This document shows positions 14,616-23,401 of a stretch of 64,000 nucleotides of DNA, piece by piece. Each line of letters begins with the position of its first letter. Within the stretch, counting starts at the first letter, position 1. This stretch comes from UBA5972 sp964588725 (lineage in GTDB: Bacteria > Pseudomonadota > Alphaproteobacteria > Rhodobacterales > Rhodobacteraceae): positions 1 through 64,000 of the forward strand of contig CAZPQL010000004.1 of assembly GCA_964588725.1 (NCBI GenBank), in the 5' to 3' direction. The notes beneath the pieces were generated by a model. The model saw only the letters and a list, made by a program, of their open reading frames with translations, had not been told where the DNA came from and made no database searches. A program made the position numbers and the translations under genes.

Positions 14616-16706
14616 CTAACCCACTGAAATCATGCGGATCGCTTTGTCTTGTTCCATCAGGAACAAAAACGCCCGAATGGCCGTGCCGCGCACCGAGGTC
14701 AGTTCGGGGTCGCGCTGCAATGTCAGCCGGGCGTCGTCACACGCCACCTGCATCAGCTCTGTCTGATGTTCCAGATCGGCAATCCGAAACCGCGGCAACC
14801 CCGATTGCTGCACCCCCAGCACATCGCCAGCACCGCGCAGGCGCATGTCTTCTTCTGCGATCTTGAATCCGTCTTCGGTCCGGCGCAATATTTCAAGACG
14901 CTGGCGCGCGCGTTCACCCAGTGGCGGTGCGTACATCAGCAAACAGGTCGACTCTGCTGTGCCCCGCCCCACGCGTCCGCGCAGCTGGTGCAGTTGGGTC
15001 AACCCGAAATGTTCGGCCGATTCGATAATCATGATCGTGGCGTTCGGGACATCGACACCCACCTCGATGGCGGTCGTTGCGACCAGAACGCTGGTTTCGC
15101 CGTCCAGAAACCTGGCCATAGCGGCGTCTTTGTCGCCCGCCGCCATCTGCCCGTGAACCAGCGCCACCCTGTCATTTCCAAACGCTGCCGCCAACACGGA
15201 TTGCCGCGCCTGAACCGCGCTCAGCGCCAGCGATTCGCTTTCGCTCACCAACGGGCAGACCCAATAGGCCTGTTGCCCTTTGGCAATGGCCTCTTTGAGG
15301 CGCGCGATCACGTCTTGCAGCCGCGAATTGGACACCAAAGCCGTCGTTACCGGACGTCGCCCCGGTGGCTTTTCGTTGAGCTGCGAAAAATCCATGTCGC
15401 CAAACCGCGCCAGCGCCAACGAGCGCGGAATCGGCGTCGCGGTCATGACCAGAACGTCGGGCGCGGCGGCCTTCGCGCTGAGATTCATGCGCTGGCGCAC
15501 GCCAAAACGGTGCTGCTCGTCCACCACAACAAGACGCAGGTCGGCAAAATGCACGTCGTCCTGAAACACCGCGTGGGTGCCGACCAGTATCTGGATGTCA
15601 CCTTTTGCCAGCGCTTTCAGCTTATCCTGCCGCGCCCGGCCCTTGTCGCGCCCGCTGAATATTTCAAGCACGATACCGGCGCTTTCGGCCAGCGGTTGCA
15701 GGCTGGCCAGATGCTGGCGCGCCAGAATTTCAGTCGGGGCCATCATCACGCCCTGCCCGCCGCTTTCCACCGCTGTCACCAGCGCCACAAAAGCCACCAG
15801 AGTTTTCCCCGAACCTACGTCACCTTGCAAAAGACGGTTCATGCGGTGCGACGACGCCATGTCGGACGCGATTTCACCCATCACCCGCGTTTGCGCGTCC
15901 GTTGGCCGAAATGGAAGTTTATTCAGTACCTTATTGCGCATATCCCCGGTCCCGACCGAGGCAATTCCCGCCTGTTTTTGCCGCGCTTCGCGGGCGATCG
16001 CCAGCGTGAGCTGATGCGCGAACAACTCGTCATAGGCCAAACGCTGACGTGCGGGCGATTGCGGCGACAGATCGCCGGGCGTCGCGGGGTCGTGGGCCGT
16101 CCTGAGCGCGTCCTGCCAACCGGGCCAGCCGCGAACGGTTTTGAGCCCCGGATCGATCCACTCCTGCAGCGCGGGCGCAATTTCCAATGCGCCCTTTGTG
16201 GCGCGCTGCATCAGCTTTTGCGACAGCCCGGCGACCAGAGGGTAAATTGGCTCGAACGCCGGAATTGTTGCGCCCGCCGAAGATTTGACGATATGCTCGG
16301 GATGCACCATCTGGATCACACCGTCGAACAGCTCTATCTTGCCAGACACCAGCCGTTTTTCACCAATGGGCAGGGTCTGGCGCAACCAATCGCCCCGCGC
16401 GTGAAAAAACACCAGCTCGAAATCTGTGCGACCATCCGATACGGTCACGCGCGTCGGGCGGCCTTTGACCGGGCTGGGCCGGTGCTGGACAGTTGTCACT
16501 TGCACGGTTACTACGGCAGGCGGCGGCACGTCTGTCACCGACTCGACCACCATGCGGGAAATGCCGCTGTGCGGCAGCGTAAACAGCAAGTCGCGTGGTG
16601 TATGGACGTGCAACTGACTGAAAGTACTTGATGTTTTAGGACCAACACCGGCAAGCGACGTCAGTGATCCGAACAGGGGAAACAATATTTCAGGCCGCGC
16701 GCTCAT
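14616..16706 (-). CDS. recG: ATP-dependent DNA helicase RecG
   Basis: 696 residues. Rescues stalled replication forks and migrates branched DNA. An N-terminal wedge (OB) domain covers about 60-140. Walker A is GDVGSGKT at 295-302 and the DEQH box is VVVDEQHRFG, followed by MTATPIPRS and the QLRGRVGRG motif VI region. Length is normal. It lies nine bases after ligA, so ligA-recG is likely one transcript. The SOS box beyond its stop belongs to the next gene. Confidence 0.97.
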   Translation of the reverse strand: MSARPEILFPLFGSLTSLAGVGPKTSSTFSQLHVHTPRDLLFTLPHSGISRMVVESVTDVPPPAVVTVQVTTVQHRPSPVKGRPTRVTVSDGRTDFELVFFHARGDWLRQTLPIGEKRLVSGKIELFDGVIQMVHPEHIVKSSAGATIPAFEPIYPLVAGLSQKLMQRATKGALEIAPALQEWIDPGLKTVRGWPGWQDALRTAHDPATPGDLSPQSPARQRLAYDELFAHQLTLAIAREARQKQAGIASVGTGDMRNKVLNKLPFRPTDAQTRVMGEIASDMASSHRMNRLLQGDVGSGKTLVAFVALVTAVESGGQGVMMAPTEILARQHLASLQPLAESAGIVLEIFSGRDKGRARQDKLKALAKGDIQILVGTHAVFQDDVHFADLRLVVVDEQHRFGVRQRMNLSAKAAAPDVLVMTATPIPRSLALARFGDMDFSQLNEKPPGRRPVTTALVSNSRLQDVIARLKEAIAKGQQAYWVCPLVSESESLALSAVQARQSVLAAAFGNDRVALVHGQMAAGDKDAAMARFLDGETSVLVATTAIEVGVDVPNATIMIIESAEHFGLTQLHQLRGRVGRGTAESTCLLMYAPPLGERARQRLEILRRTEDGFKIAEEDMRLRGAGDVLGVQQSGLPRFRIADLEHQTELMQVACDDARLTLQRDPELTSVRGTAIRAFLFLMEQDKAIRMISVG

Positions 16707-16715
16707 GGTGCGACG

Positions 16716-18842
16716 CTACTCAATTTGTGCGATCATCTCAAACCAATCGTTTTCTGACAGCACTGCGACGCCCAATTTTTGGGCTTTGGTAGCTTTGGAT
16801 CCGGCGTTTTCTCCCGCGACCAGATAGTCCGTCCGCGCGGACACCGACCCTGCAACCTTGGCCCCCAGTTCCTCGGCGCGCACCTTGGCTTCGGCGCGGC
16901 CCATTTTGGCCAGCGTGCCAGTAAACACCACGGTTTTTCCGGCGATCGGGCTGCTGTCCTGTCCCGGCCCCGGCGTCGCGGGCAGGATATCGACTTGACG
17001 GCTTAGCCGGTCAATCGGTGCGCGCACTGTGTCGCTGGCAAATACGTCGATGATTGCCTGCGCCAGTACCTCACCAATCCCGTCGATGGCCAGTAACGCG
17101 TTGAAAGCCGCGCTTTGGGTATCGCGCGCCGCAATCGCGGCGGCCTCAAATGCGGCCCAGGTTTCATAGTGCGACGCCAAAAGCCCGGCAGTGCTGTCGC
17201 CGACGTGACGAATGCCCAAAGAAAAAATGAATTTTCCCAACGGGATAGTGCTTTTGGCGTCAATTGCGTCGAACAAGTTGCGCGCCGACAAATCCCCCCA
17301 ACCTTCCCGATTGGCAAGTGCGTCTTGGCCTGATCCAAACTTTTCGCGCAGGTTGAAAATATCAGCGGGCTCCGTGATCCAGCCGTCTTTGTAAAACTGT
17401 TCCACCTGTTTGGCGCCCAGCCCGTCGATATCGAATGCCGCGCGCGACACGAAATGTTTCAGGGCCTCGATTACCTGCGCCGGACAGGCAATGCCGCCGG
17501 TGCAGCGCCGCACGGAATCGCCCGCCTCACGCCGGGCCGGGTTGCCGCACGCGGGGCAGCTGTGCGGAAATTCATAGGCTTCGCTACCAGCTTTTCGCTT
17601 GGAGATATCCACGTCGCGCAGCTTGGGGATCACGTCACCGGCGCGGTATACCTCGACCCAGTCGCCAACGCGAAAATCGCGGCCGCCGCGAATGGCTTCG
17701 CCTTTGGAATCGACGCCGGCGATGAAATCCTCGTTGTGAAGTGTGGCGTTGGACACGACAACGCCACCGACGGTTACAGGTTTGAGCCGCGCAACCGGTG
17801 ACAACGCGCCGGTGCGGCCCACCTGAATTTCGATGTCTTCGATCCAGGTAAATGCGGTTTGAGCGGGGAATTTATGCGCAATCGCCCAGCGCGGTGTGGT
17901 GGACCGCAAGCCGAGCCGGCTTTGCAGCGTCAGATCGTCAACCTTGTAGACCACGCCGTCGATATCGTAGTCCAAAACCGCACGTTTTGATTCGATTAGC
18001 CGATAGCGATCCAACAAGTCATCTGCCGTTTTACACATCTCGGTCAAATGGTTGGTAGAAAAACCTAATGTTTCAAAACACGCCAGAATCCCGGTTTGAC
18101 TTTCGGCCATTGGCGCGCTCTGCTGCCCGGTGGCATAGGCGAAAAACCGCAACGGGCGCGCCTTTGTGATCGACGCATCCAGCTGCCGCAACGACCCGGC
18201 CGCAGCATTGCGCGGGTTGGCAAAAGTTTTTTGACCAGTCTCGGCCTGGCGTCGGTTCAGCGCTTCAAAATCCTTGTGGGCCATGTAGACCTCGCCGCGC
18301 ACCTCGAGCACGTCGGGCGCGCCGGTCAGCATCTGCGGTATATCAGAAACAGTCCGGGCGTTGGCGGTGACGTTTTCGCCGATTTCGCCGTCGCCGCGTG
18401 TGGCGGCCTGCACGAGCCGTCCGTTTTCATACCGCAGACTAAGCGAAAGACCGTCGATCTTGGGCTCTGCAGTGAACGCCAATTCGTCGCTCTCTGACAG
18501 ACCCAAAAACTTGCGCACACGGGCAACGAATTCGACGACATCACTGTCGGCAAACGCATTTGCCAACGACATCAGGCGCTCGGCGTGACGGATTTTGGCA
18601 AAACCGGATTGCACAGGTGCGCCGACTCGGTCCGACGGGCTGTCGGCGCGCTTCAGATCGGGAAACCGCGCCTCTATGGCGGTGTTGCGCGCTTTGAGTG
18701 CATCGAATGTGGCGTCGTCGATGACCGGTTCGTCGTTGGTGTGATAAGCGGCGTTGGCCTTGTCGATGACCCCCGACAGGCGGGCCAGCTCGGTTGCGGC
18801 CTGTGCGGCCGACAATTTTGCCACCAAGATTTTCGCTGTCAT
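16716..18842 (-). CDS. ligA: NAD-dependent DNA ligase
   Basis: 708 residues, seals nicks in replication and repair. The adenylated lysine is Lys128 in AEPKIDGLSLS. The NTase and OB domains, a four-cysteine zinc finger (CPACGNP and RRCTGGIACPAQ), helix-hairpin-helix repeats and a C-terminal BRCT domain (about 630-705) are all present. ATG 18842 (MTAKIL) is preferred to an in-frame ATG six codons earlier; both are plausible. A 156-base gap separates it from the upstream ctrA. Confidence 0.96.
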   Translation of the reverse strand: MTAKILVAKLSAAQAATELARLSGVIDKANAAYHTNDEPVIDDATFDALKARNTAIEARFPDLKRADSPSDRVGAPVQSGFAKIRHAERLMSLANAFADSDVVEFVARVRKFLGLSESDELAFTAEPKIDGLSLSLRYENGRLVQAATRGDGEIGENVTANARTVSDIPQMLTGAPDVLEVRGEVYMAHKDFEALNRRQAETGQKTFANPRNAAAGSLRQLDASITKARPLRFFAYATGQQSAPMAESQTGILACFETLGFSTNHLTEMCKTADDLLDRYRLIESKRAVLDYDIDGVVYKVDDLTLQSRLGLRSTTPRWAIAHKFPAQTAFTWIEDIEIQVGRTGALSPVARLKPVTVGGVVVSNATLHNEDFIAGVDSKGEAIRGGRDFRVGDWVEVYRAGDVIPKLRDVDISKRKAGSEAYEFPHSCPACGNPARREAGDSVRRCTGGIACPAQVIEALKHFVSRAAFDIDGLGAKQVEQFYKDGWITEPADIFNLREKFGSGQDALANREGWGDLSARNLFDAIDAKSTIPLGKFIFSLGIRHVGDSTAGLLASHYETWAAFEAAAIAARDTQSAAFNALLAIDGIGEVLAQAIIDVFASDTVRAPIDRLSRQVDILPATPGPGQDSSPIAGKTVVFTGTLAKMGRAEAKVRAEELGAKVAGSVSARTDYLVAGENAGSKATKAQKLGVAVLSENDWFEMIAQIE

Positions 18843-18998
18843 ACACCACACCCCCGCCAACAGGGATAGGCGGACAAATCGCGCGCGTCCAGCGACGATC
18901 GCGCAGGTCGGTCTGTGCGGCTTTGGCGATCCGGCGCCGTATGCGCCCCATACCCTTGGGTGTCAAACTCAGATCACGGCAACTGATCGCCACGGCCT

Positions 18999-19712
18999 TC
19001 AGGCATGCGCGGCAATGGCGTCCGCGCGCAGTGCCGGTTCAGGATCGCGCAATACGTAACCCCGGCCCCAAACAGTTTCGATATGGTTTTCACCGCCCGT
19101 CGCCACCGAAAGCTTTTTGCGCAACTTGCAAATAAACACGTCGATGATTTTTAGTTCGGGTTCGTCCATGCCGCCGTAAAGGTGGTTGAGGAACATCTCT
19201 TTTGTCAGGGTAGAACCTTTGCGCAGCGACAGCAGTTCCAGCATCTGGTATTCCTTGCCGGTCAGATGCACGGTGCGCCCGTCCACCTCGACGGTTTTGG
19301 CGTCCAGATTTACCGTGAATTCACCGGTGCGGATCATCGACTGCGCGTGTCCCTTTGAGCGGCGGATAATCGCATGAATTCGGGCAACCAGTTCTTCGCG
19401 GTGGAACGGTTTGGTCAGGTAGTCATCGGCACCAAACCCAAATCCCTTGATTTTGTTTTCGGCGTCATCGATACCCGAAAGGATCAGAATCGGGGTGTCC
19501 ACGCGGGCCAGCCGCAACTGACGCAGCACGTCGTGTCCGTTCATATCCGGCAGGTTCAGATCAAGCAGAATCAAATCGTAGTCGTAAAGCTTGGCCAGAT
19601 CGATCCCTTCCTCGCCCAAATCGGTCGCATAGACGTTCAGGTTGGCGTTGGACAGCATCATTTCAATGCTTTTTGAGGTAGTGGGGTCGTCTTCGACCAA
19701 TAGAACTCGCAT
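18999..19712 (-). CDS. ctrA: Cell-cycle master response regulator CtrA
   Basis: 237 residues: receiver domain with phospho-acceptor Asp51 in LILLDLNLPD and Lys in the DYLTKPF loop, then an OmpR-type winged helix with the near-invariant LTGKEYQMLELLSLRKG and IDVFICKLRKKL stretches. GGAG precedes ATG 19712. In Rhodobacteraceae CtrA is usually not essential and controls motility and gene-transfer-agent lysis and release. A CtrA-like box lies in its own promoter. It neighbours sciP, and chpT lies at the right edge of the window. The C terminus ends AIAAHA. Confidence 0.97.
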   Translation of the reverse strand: MRVLLVEDDPTTSKSIEMMLSNANLNVYATDLGEEGIDLAKLYDYDLILLDLNLPDMNGHDVLRQLRLARVDTPILILSGIDDAENKIKGFGFGADDYLTKPFHREELVARIHAIIRRSKGHAQSMIRTGEFTVNLDAKTVEVDGRTVHLTGKEYQMLELLSLRKGSTLTKEMFLNHLYGGMDEPELKIIDVFICKLRKKLSVATGGENHIETVWGRGYVLRDPEPALRADAIAAHA

Positions 19713-19760
19713 GTCGTTTCTCCGCGATAACTGGGTGCCACTGCACAGTGGCGCAGAATG

Positions 19761-19776
19761 GTTAACCACAGGTTAC
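19761..19776 (-). promoter_or_regulatory. CtrA-box candidate upstream of ctrA
   Basis: On the minus strand: GTAA-N7-TTAAC, one mismatch from TTAA-N7-TTAAC, 49-64 bases before the ctrA start. A second TTAAC half-site lies at 19790-19795. Autoregulation of ctrA is established in Caulobacter; here it is inferred from the motif. Confidence 0.5.
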
Positions 19777-19803
19777 TCGATAGCGTTATGTTAACGACTC
19801 ATC

Positions 19804-20082
19804 CTAAGGTTGTCTATACTTGCCTATATATGTAGTTTTCAGCGCTTCGATTCCATGCTGTTCTACCGCAGATTGCCAATATTGGAATTCCTCGGGGCTT
19901 AATGCGTACATTGCGCATGCTTCGTCCACGGTGATCAGTCCGGCGGCAACGGCGCGCACGACGGCGGCCTTGCGGCTGGCGACCCAGCGCCGCGTTTTCG
20001 GATCGGGCAGATCGGCCCGGCTGATGATGGTGCCGTCACGTAGTGTCACGAACACCGGGCCTTTGGCGCGTTTGATCATCAT
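19804..20082 (-). CDS. sciP: SciP-type CtrA inhibitor (DUF1153)
   Basis: 92 residues with the DUF1153/SciP signature TRRWVASRKAAVVRAVAAGL at about 32-51 and EACAMYALSPEEFQYW, ending HGIEALKTTYIGKYRQ. In Caulobacter SciP binds CtrA and stops it activating transcription. Two adjacent ATG codons could serve as start (MMIKRA). It lies 91 bases upstream of ctrA on the same strand, so the inhibitor and its target are neighbours and could share transcription. Confidence 0.88.
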   Translation of the reverse strand: MMIKRAKGPVFVTLRDGTIISRADLPDPKTRRWVASRKAAVVRAVAAGLITVDEACAMYALSPEEFQYWQSAVEQHGIEALKTTYIGKYRQP

Positions 20083-20153
20083 GGCTGTACTTTCGCTCGC
20101 TCAAGAGATTGCGAGTCTGGCGGCAATTCTTTAAAGAGCGCTAAAGCAGCGCC

Positions 20154-20181
20154 TTGAGACTGCGTAAGATTTTCCTATATT
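20154..20181 (+). promoter_or_regulatory. Sigma-70-like promoter for mnmA
   Basis: TTGAGA, a 16-base spacer, then TATATT, with the -10 element 25 bases before the ATG. GGAG lies at the expected distance from the start codon. Prediction by eye only. Confidence 0.55.
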
Positions 20182-20206
20182 ACGGTTCAATTCAACGGAG
20201 TCGGCC

Positions 20207-21352
20207 ATGCAGCCCGCACCTTCAACGCCCGTTCTCAATTCACTTGGGTTTGCCAAATCACCCGATCAGACGCGCGTGCTCGTGGCTATGTCGGGCGGCG
20301 TCGACAGTTCGGTGGTGGCCGCTCTTTTGGCGTCCGAGGGCTACGATGTGATCGGCGTGACCCTGCAGTTGTACGACCACGGTGCCGCCCTGGCCAAACA
20401 GGGTGCGTGCTGCGCCGGTCGCGATATTCACGACGCACGGCGCGTCGCCGACGAAATGGGCTTTCCCCATTACGTGCTGGACTACGAGAACCGTTTCAAA
20501 GAAAGCGTGATCGACGAGTTTGCCGACGCCTATCTGGCCGGCGCAACCCCGGTGCCGTGCATCCGCTGCAATGAACGCGTCAAATTTCGTGATCTGTTGG
20601 AAACCGCCCGCGATCTGGACGCCGATTGCATGGCAACGGGCCATTATATCCAACGATTTGAAGGCGGTAACGGGGCCGAACTGCATTGTGCGGCCGATCC
20701 GGACCGCGATCAATCATATTTTTTGTTTTCCACCACGCCCGATCAGCTGGATTACCTGCGCTTTCCCCTTGGCCATCTGAAATCCAAGGCCCAAACCCGT
20801 GCTCTGGCGCGCAAATTCGGCCTGCCGGTCGCGGAAAAACCCGACAGTCAGGACATTTGTTTCGTGCCGAACGGATCTTACGCCGACGTGATCAAAAAAC
20901 TGCGCCCGGGTGCGGCAGACCCCGGTGACATAGTCGATCTCAACGGTCGCATTCTGGGCAGGCACAAAGGTGTGATCCACTACACAATCGGACAGCGCCG
21001 AGGTTTGGGCATCGGTGGGGGCGATCCGCTTTACGTGGTCCATCTGGACCCTGAAACCCGTCGCGTGACGGTGGGGCCGAAATCGGCGCTGGAAACCCGC
21101 GAGGTCTTCGTACGCGAAATCAACTGGCTGGGGCACGGGCCGTTTGAATCAAATAATGAACTTCCGCTTTTGGTGAAGGTTCGCTCGACCCGACCGGCGC
21201 AGCCCGCCCTGTTGCGCGCAACGTCCGCGACCACGGCGACCGTCGAATTGCTGACGCCCGAAGAAGGCGTCGCGCCCGGACAGGCCTGCGTGTTCTATGC
21301 AGCCCAAAGCACGCGCGTGCTCGGCGGCGGGTGGATCTGGCGCGGGCATTAA
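20207..21352 (+). CDS. mnmA: tRNA-uridine 2-sulfurtransferase MnmA
   Basis: 381 residues. Adds sulfur at the 2-position of the wobble uridine in tRNA-Lys, Glu and Gln. The PP-loop ATP site is SGGVDSS at 29-35, the first catalytic cysteine lies in TPVPCIRCNERVKF and the second probably in the C-terminal GQACVFY. The ATGHY and DRDQSYFLF stretches are typical. A strong GGAG precedes the ATG. It diverges from sciP. No operon partner is seen. Confidence 0.97.
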   Translation: MQPAPSTPVLNSLGFAKSPDQTRVLVAMSGGVDSSVVAALLASEGYDVIGVTLQLYDHGAALAKQGACCAGRDIHDARRVADEMGFPHYVLDYENRFKESVIDEFADAYLAGATPVPCIRCNERVKFRDLLETARDLDADCMATGHYIQRFEGGNGAELHCAADPDRDQSYFLFSTTPDQLDYLRFPLGHLKSKAQTRALARKFGLPVAEKPDSQDICFVPNGSYADVIKKLRPGAADPGDIVDLNGRILGRHKGVIHYTIGQRRGLGIGGGDPLYVVHLDPETRRVTVGPKSALETREVFVREINWLGHGPFESNNELPLLVKVRSTRPAQPALLRATSATTATVELLTPEEGVAPGQACVFYAAQSTRVLGGGWIWRGH

Positions 21353-21652
21353 CTGCGGTGATTCGCATATTTACGCCAAAATGAGGGCGCAACCGGACCG
21401 CCTTTGTTGACCCAACAGAAACGCTGAGAACAGGCAACGCAAACTGTTTCCATATCGAGACGGCATTCCGTCATTTCTGCCACATTTTCAACGATTTATG
21501 GCGTAATTGTGGTATTTTCCAGACGCAACAGATATACGGGGGCATCTGGGAATACCTGGGTCGCATCCGGCAGTGCGGACTGCCGCGACCGTCAAAAAGG
21601 TACGCGTGGGGCGCTTTTGGGCCGAACATATGGGTTCGGAGTATGCGCGCAG
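21353..21652 (+). other. 300-base leader between mnmA and the RTX gene, with a hairpin
   Basis: Holds no gene. A two-part hairpin lies at 21559-21590: GGTCGC, bulge ATCC, GGCAGT, loop GCGG, ACTGCC, GCGACC, with both stems perfectly paired. No T-run follows it (GTCAAAAAGG), so it is not a simple terminator. It may be a structured 5' leader of the RTX gene, whose ATG is 62 bases downstream. Confidence 0.5.
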
Positions 21653-22585
21653 ATGATTTTTCTCATTACTCTGGTCAACATTCTTTTGCTTACGGAACTT
21701 GTGGATTTTATTCGCGGCGACAGCGTGGACGACACTGTGGCGGACGCCACGGACGGCAACGACGATATCAACGGCACGAACGGCTCTGACGTCGTTCACG
21801 GTTTTTCCGGTGACGATCGCATATTGGGGCACGACGGCGACGACCGGCTTTACGGCGGCAGAGGCGACGACAATATTCACGGCAACTTTGGTGAGGACCG
21901 GCTGTTCGGTGGGATCGGAGACGATTTCGTGGACGGAGGCGCCGGCAACGATCTGGTGTCGGGTGGCACGGGTAACGATATTCTAAACGGTCAGGGCGGC
22001 GACGACAAACTTTACGGTGCTGGCGGCAACGACAAACTTTTTGGCGGCACGGGCGACGATAAGCTGTTTGGAGGTGACGGCAACGACAAGTTGCACACTA
22101 AAAGTGGCGATGACGAACTTCACGGAGGCACAGGCGATGACCGCTTATTTTCAGGTCAGGGGAACGATTTTCTCGAAGGCGGGTTTGGCAGCGACAAGGT
22201 AAGCGGGGGTAAGGGCGACGATGTGCTTCACGGGGGCTCGGAAACCGATTCGGAAGACGACGCCGCCGATACGCTTTATGGCCGCGACGGCAACGACACG
22301 CTGTATCTGGGGCGCAACGACACCGGTACCGGCGGCGATGGTCAGGACCATTTTGTGCTTGGAGACACAATAGACACGGGACGCGGGGCAACGATTACCG
22401 ATTTCGACCCGTCCGAGGACTCCATCGAGGTCGAATATCTTTCGGGTCCGGGCACGGCCACCGTTACGGTAGTTGACTTCCCGGACGGAACCGGCGCGTG
22501 TATTTTGCTAAATGGCGTTGTCGTTGCCGACGTCACCGGCGCGCAAGGGCTTGACCCGTCGTCGGTACAGTTGACAGCCGTATAG
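21653..22585 (+). CDS. Small RTX (calcium-binding nonapeptide repeat) protein
   Basis: 310 residues. Residues about 34-220 are a nearly unbroken run of GGxGxDxLx repeats (for example GGTGDDKLFGGDGNDKL), which bind calcium and fold into a beta roll outside the cell. The C-terminal 90 residues (ITDFDPSEDSIEVEY onward) resemble the end domain of type I secreted RTX proteins. Unusually, residues 1-20 are hydrophobic (MIFLITLVNILLLTELVDFI), resembling a membrane anchor or signal. No catalytic domain and no secretion ABC genes are nearby. ATG 21653 is chosen over a longer frame from 21509, which would run through the leader hairpin. Confidence 0.85.
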   Translation: MIFLITLVNILLLTELVDFIRGDSVDDTVADATDGNDDINGTNGSDVVHGFSGDDRILGHDGDDRLYGGRGDDNIHGNFGEDRLFGGIGDDFVDGGAGNDLVSGGTGNDILNGQGGDDKLYGAGGNDKLFGGTGDDKLFGGDGNDKLHTKSGDDELHGGTGDDRLFSGQGNDFLEGGFGSDKVSGGKGDDVLHGGSETDSEDDAADTLYGRDGNDTLYLGRNDTGTGGDGQDHFVLGDTIDTGRGATITDFDPSEDSIEVEYLSGPGTATVTVVDFPDGTGACILLNGVVVADVTGAQGLDPSSVQLTAV

Positions 22586-22596
22586 ATGCCGCCGGT

Positions 22597-23217
22597 CTAA
22601 TTCTCGGACACGACCTGACAGTCTTTGGCCTGCACACCGGCGGACGCGGCTTTGGACTGACATTGGGCCACAGCGGCTGCGCGTGCGGCCTCGATTGAGC
22701 CTGCTTTTACTGCCTGCCCCCACATGCCGCTCTGCTGCGAGGTTGCAAAAGCCTTGGGCGATTTGGCGCGGCGATATTTTTTCTTGAACGCGTCGGTGGC
22801 ATCGGGGTTAAGCTGAAAGGCGCGCCGGTCGGTATACTTGTCGGGCAAGGTTTCGGCGACGATCTCGCAGGGTTTATCGCTGCGCTTTTTCTTGGCGTTG
22901 CAACTGACCGTGGCCGCAGCGCGTGCCGCTTCGATACTGTGAAAATTCGTGGCCGCCGCCGCCGCATCACCGGTGATCCCCCCGGAGGGGCTGACGGCGA
23001 TGGCGGTATAATACTTTTGCAATTTTGCCACCGTGGTCAGCGACTGCAAATCGCTCTGGCTCAGGAATGCCGCCTTGATCACCACGGCCCTGACAGCCTT
23101 GGCGCGTGTTGAAAACAGCATTTTGGCGGCGGATTTCGCGTCGGGCAGGTTTTGGGCGGCCAGCGGGGTGGCCAGAAACATGGCCAGCAGTCCCGCGATC
23201 AGGGGTGCGGTTTTCAT
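22597..23217 (-). CDS. Secreted protein of unknown function with a duplicated half
   Basis: 206 residues. Signal peptide at 1-21 (MKTAPLIAGLLAMFLATPLAAQ). Two similar halves each hold SIEAARAAA followed by a cysteine pair (residues 94-117 and 174-200), which recalls the DUF4189 fold without being a sure match. The cysteines could form two disulfides in the periplasm. ATG 23217 is used because it begins the signal peptide. It converges on the RTX gene with an 11-base gap. Function not recognised. Confidence 0.75.
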   Translation of the reverse strand: MKTAPLIAGLLAMFLATPLAAQNLPDAKSAAKMLFSTRAKAVRAVVIKAAFLSQSDLQSLTTVAKLQKYYTAIAVSPSGGITGDAAAAATNFHSIEAARAAATVSCNAKKKRSDKPCEIVAETLPDKYTDRRAFQLNPDATDAFKKKYRRAKSPKAFATSQQSGMWGQAVKAGSIEAARAAAVAQCQSKAASAGVQAKDCQVVSEN

Positions 23218-23401
23218 CGCGCGTATCCTTTTTTGTTTCTTGGTTGCGGCAGTTCTAACGGCGCCAACGGGCGATTTCCAGACGTTGCCGCAGCATTGGC
23301 AAGATTGTGGCAGATAAACCAGTGGCCACACCACGCTGCGACTGGACAAAGGCAGTCGGGTCGCTAGGCTCGTGGTGACGCAATTACAAAGGCAGCGCCC
23401 C

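Noticed and set aside
14649..16631. 660-codon plus-strand open frame
   Set aside because: Shadow of recG on the opposite strand; long because the codon bias of recG excludes stops in that frame.
18843..18993. Possible short minus-strand gene between ctrA and ligA (GTG 18993)
   Set aside because: The frame runs on as an out-of-frame shadow deep into ligA and its Arg-rich product has no recognisable features; only the first 50 codons could be real and nothing supports them.
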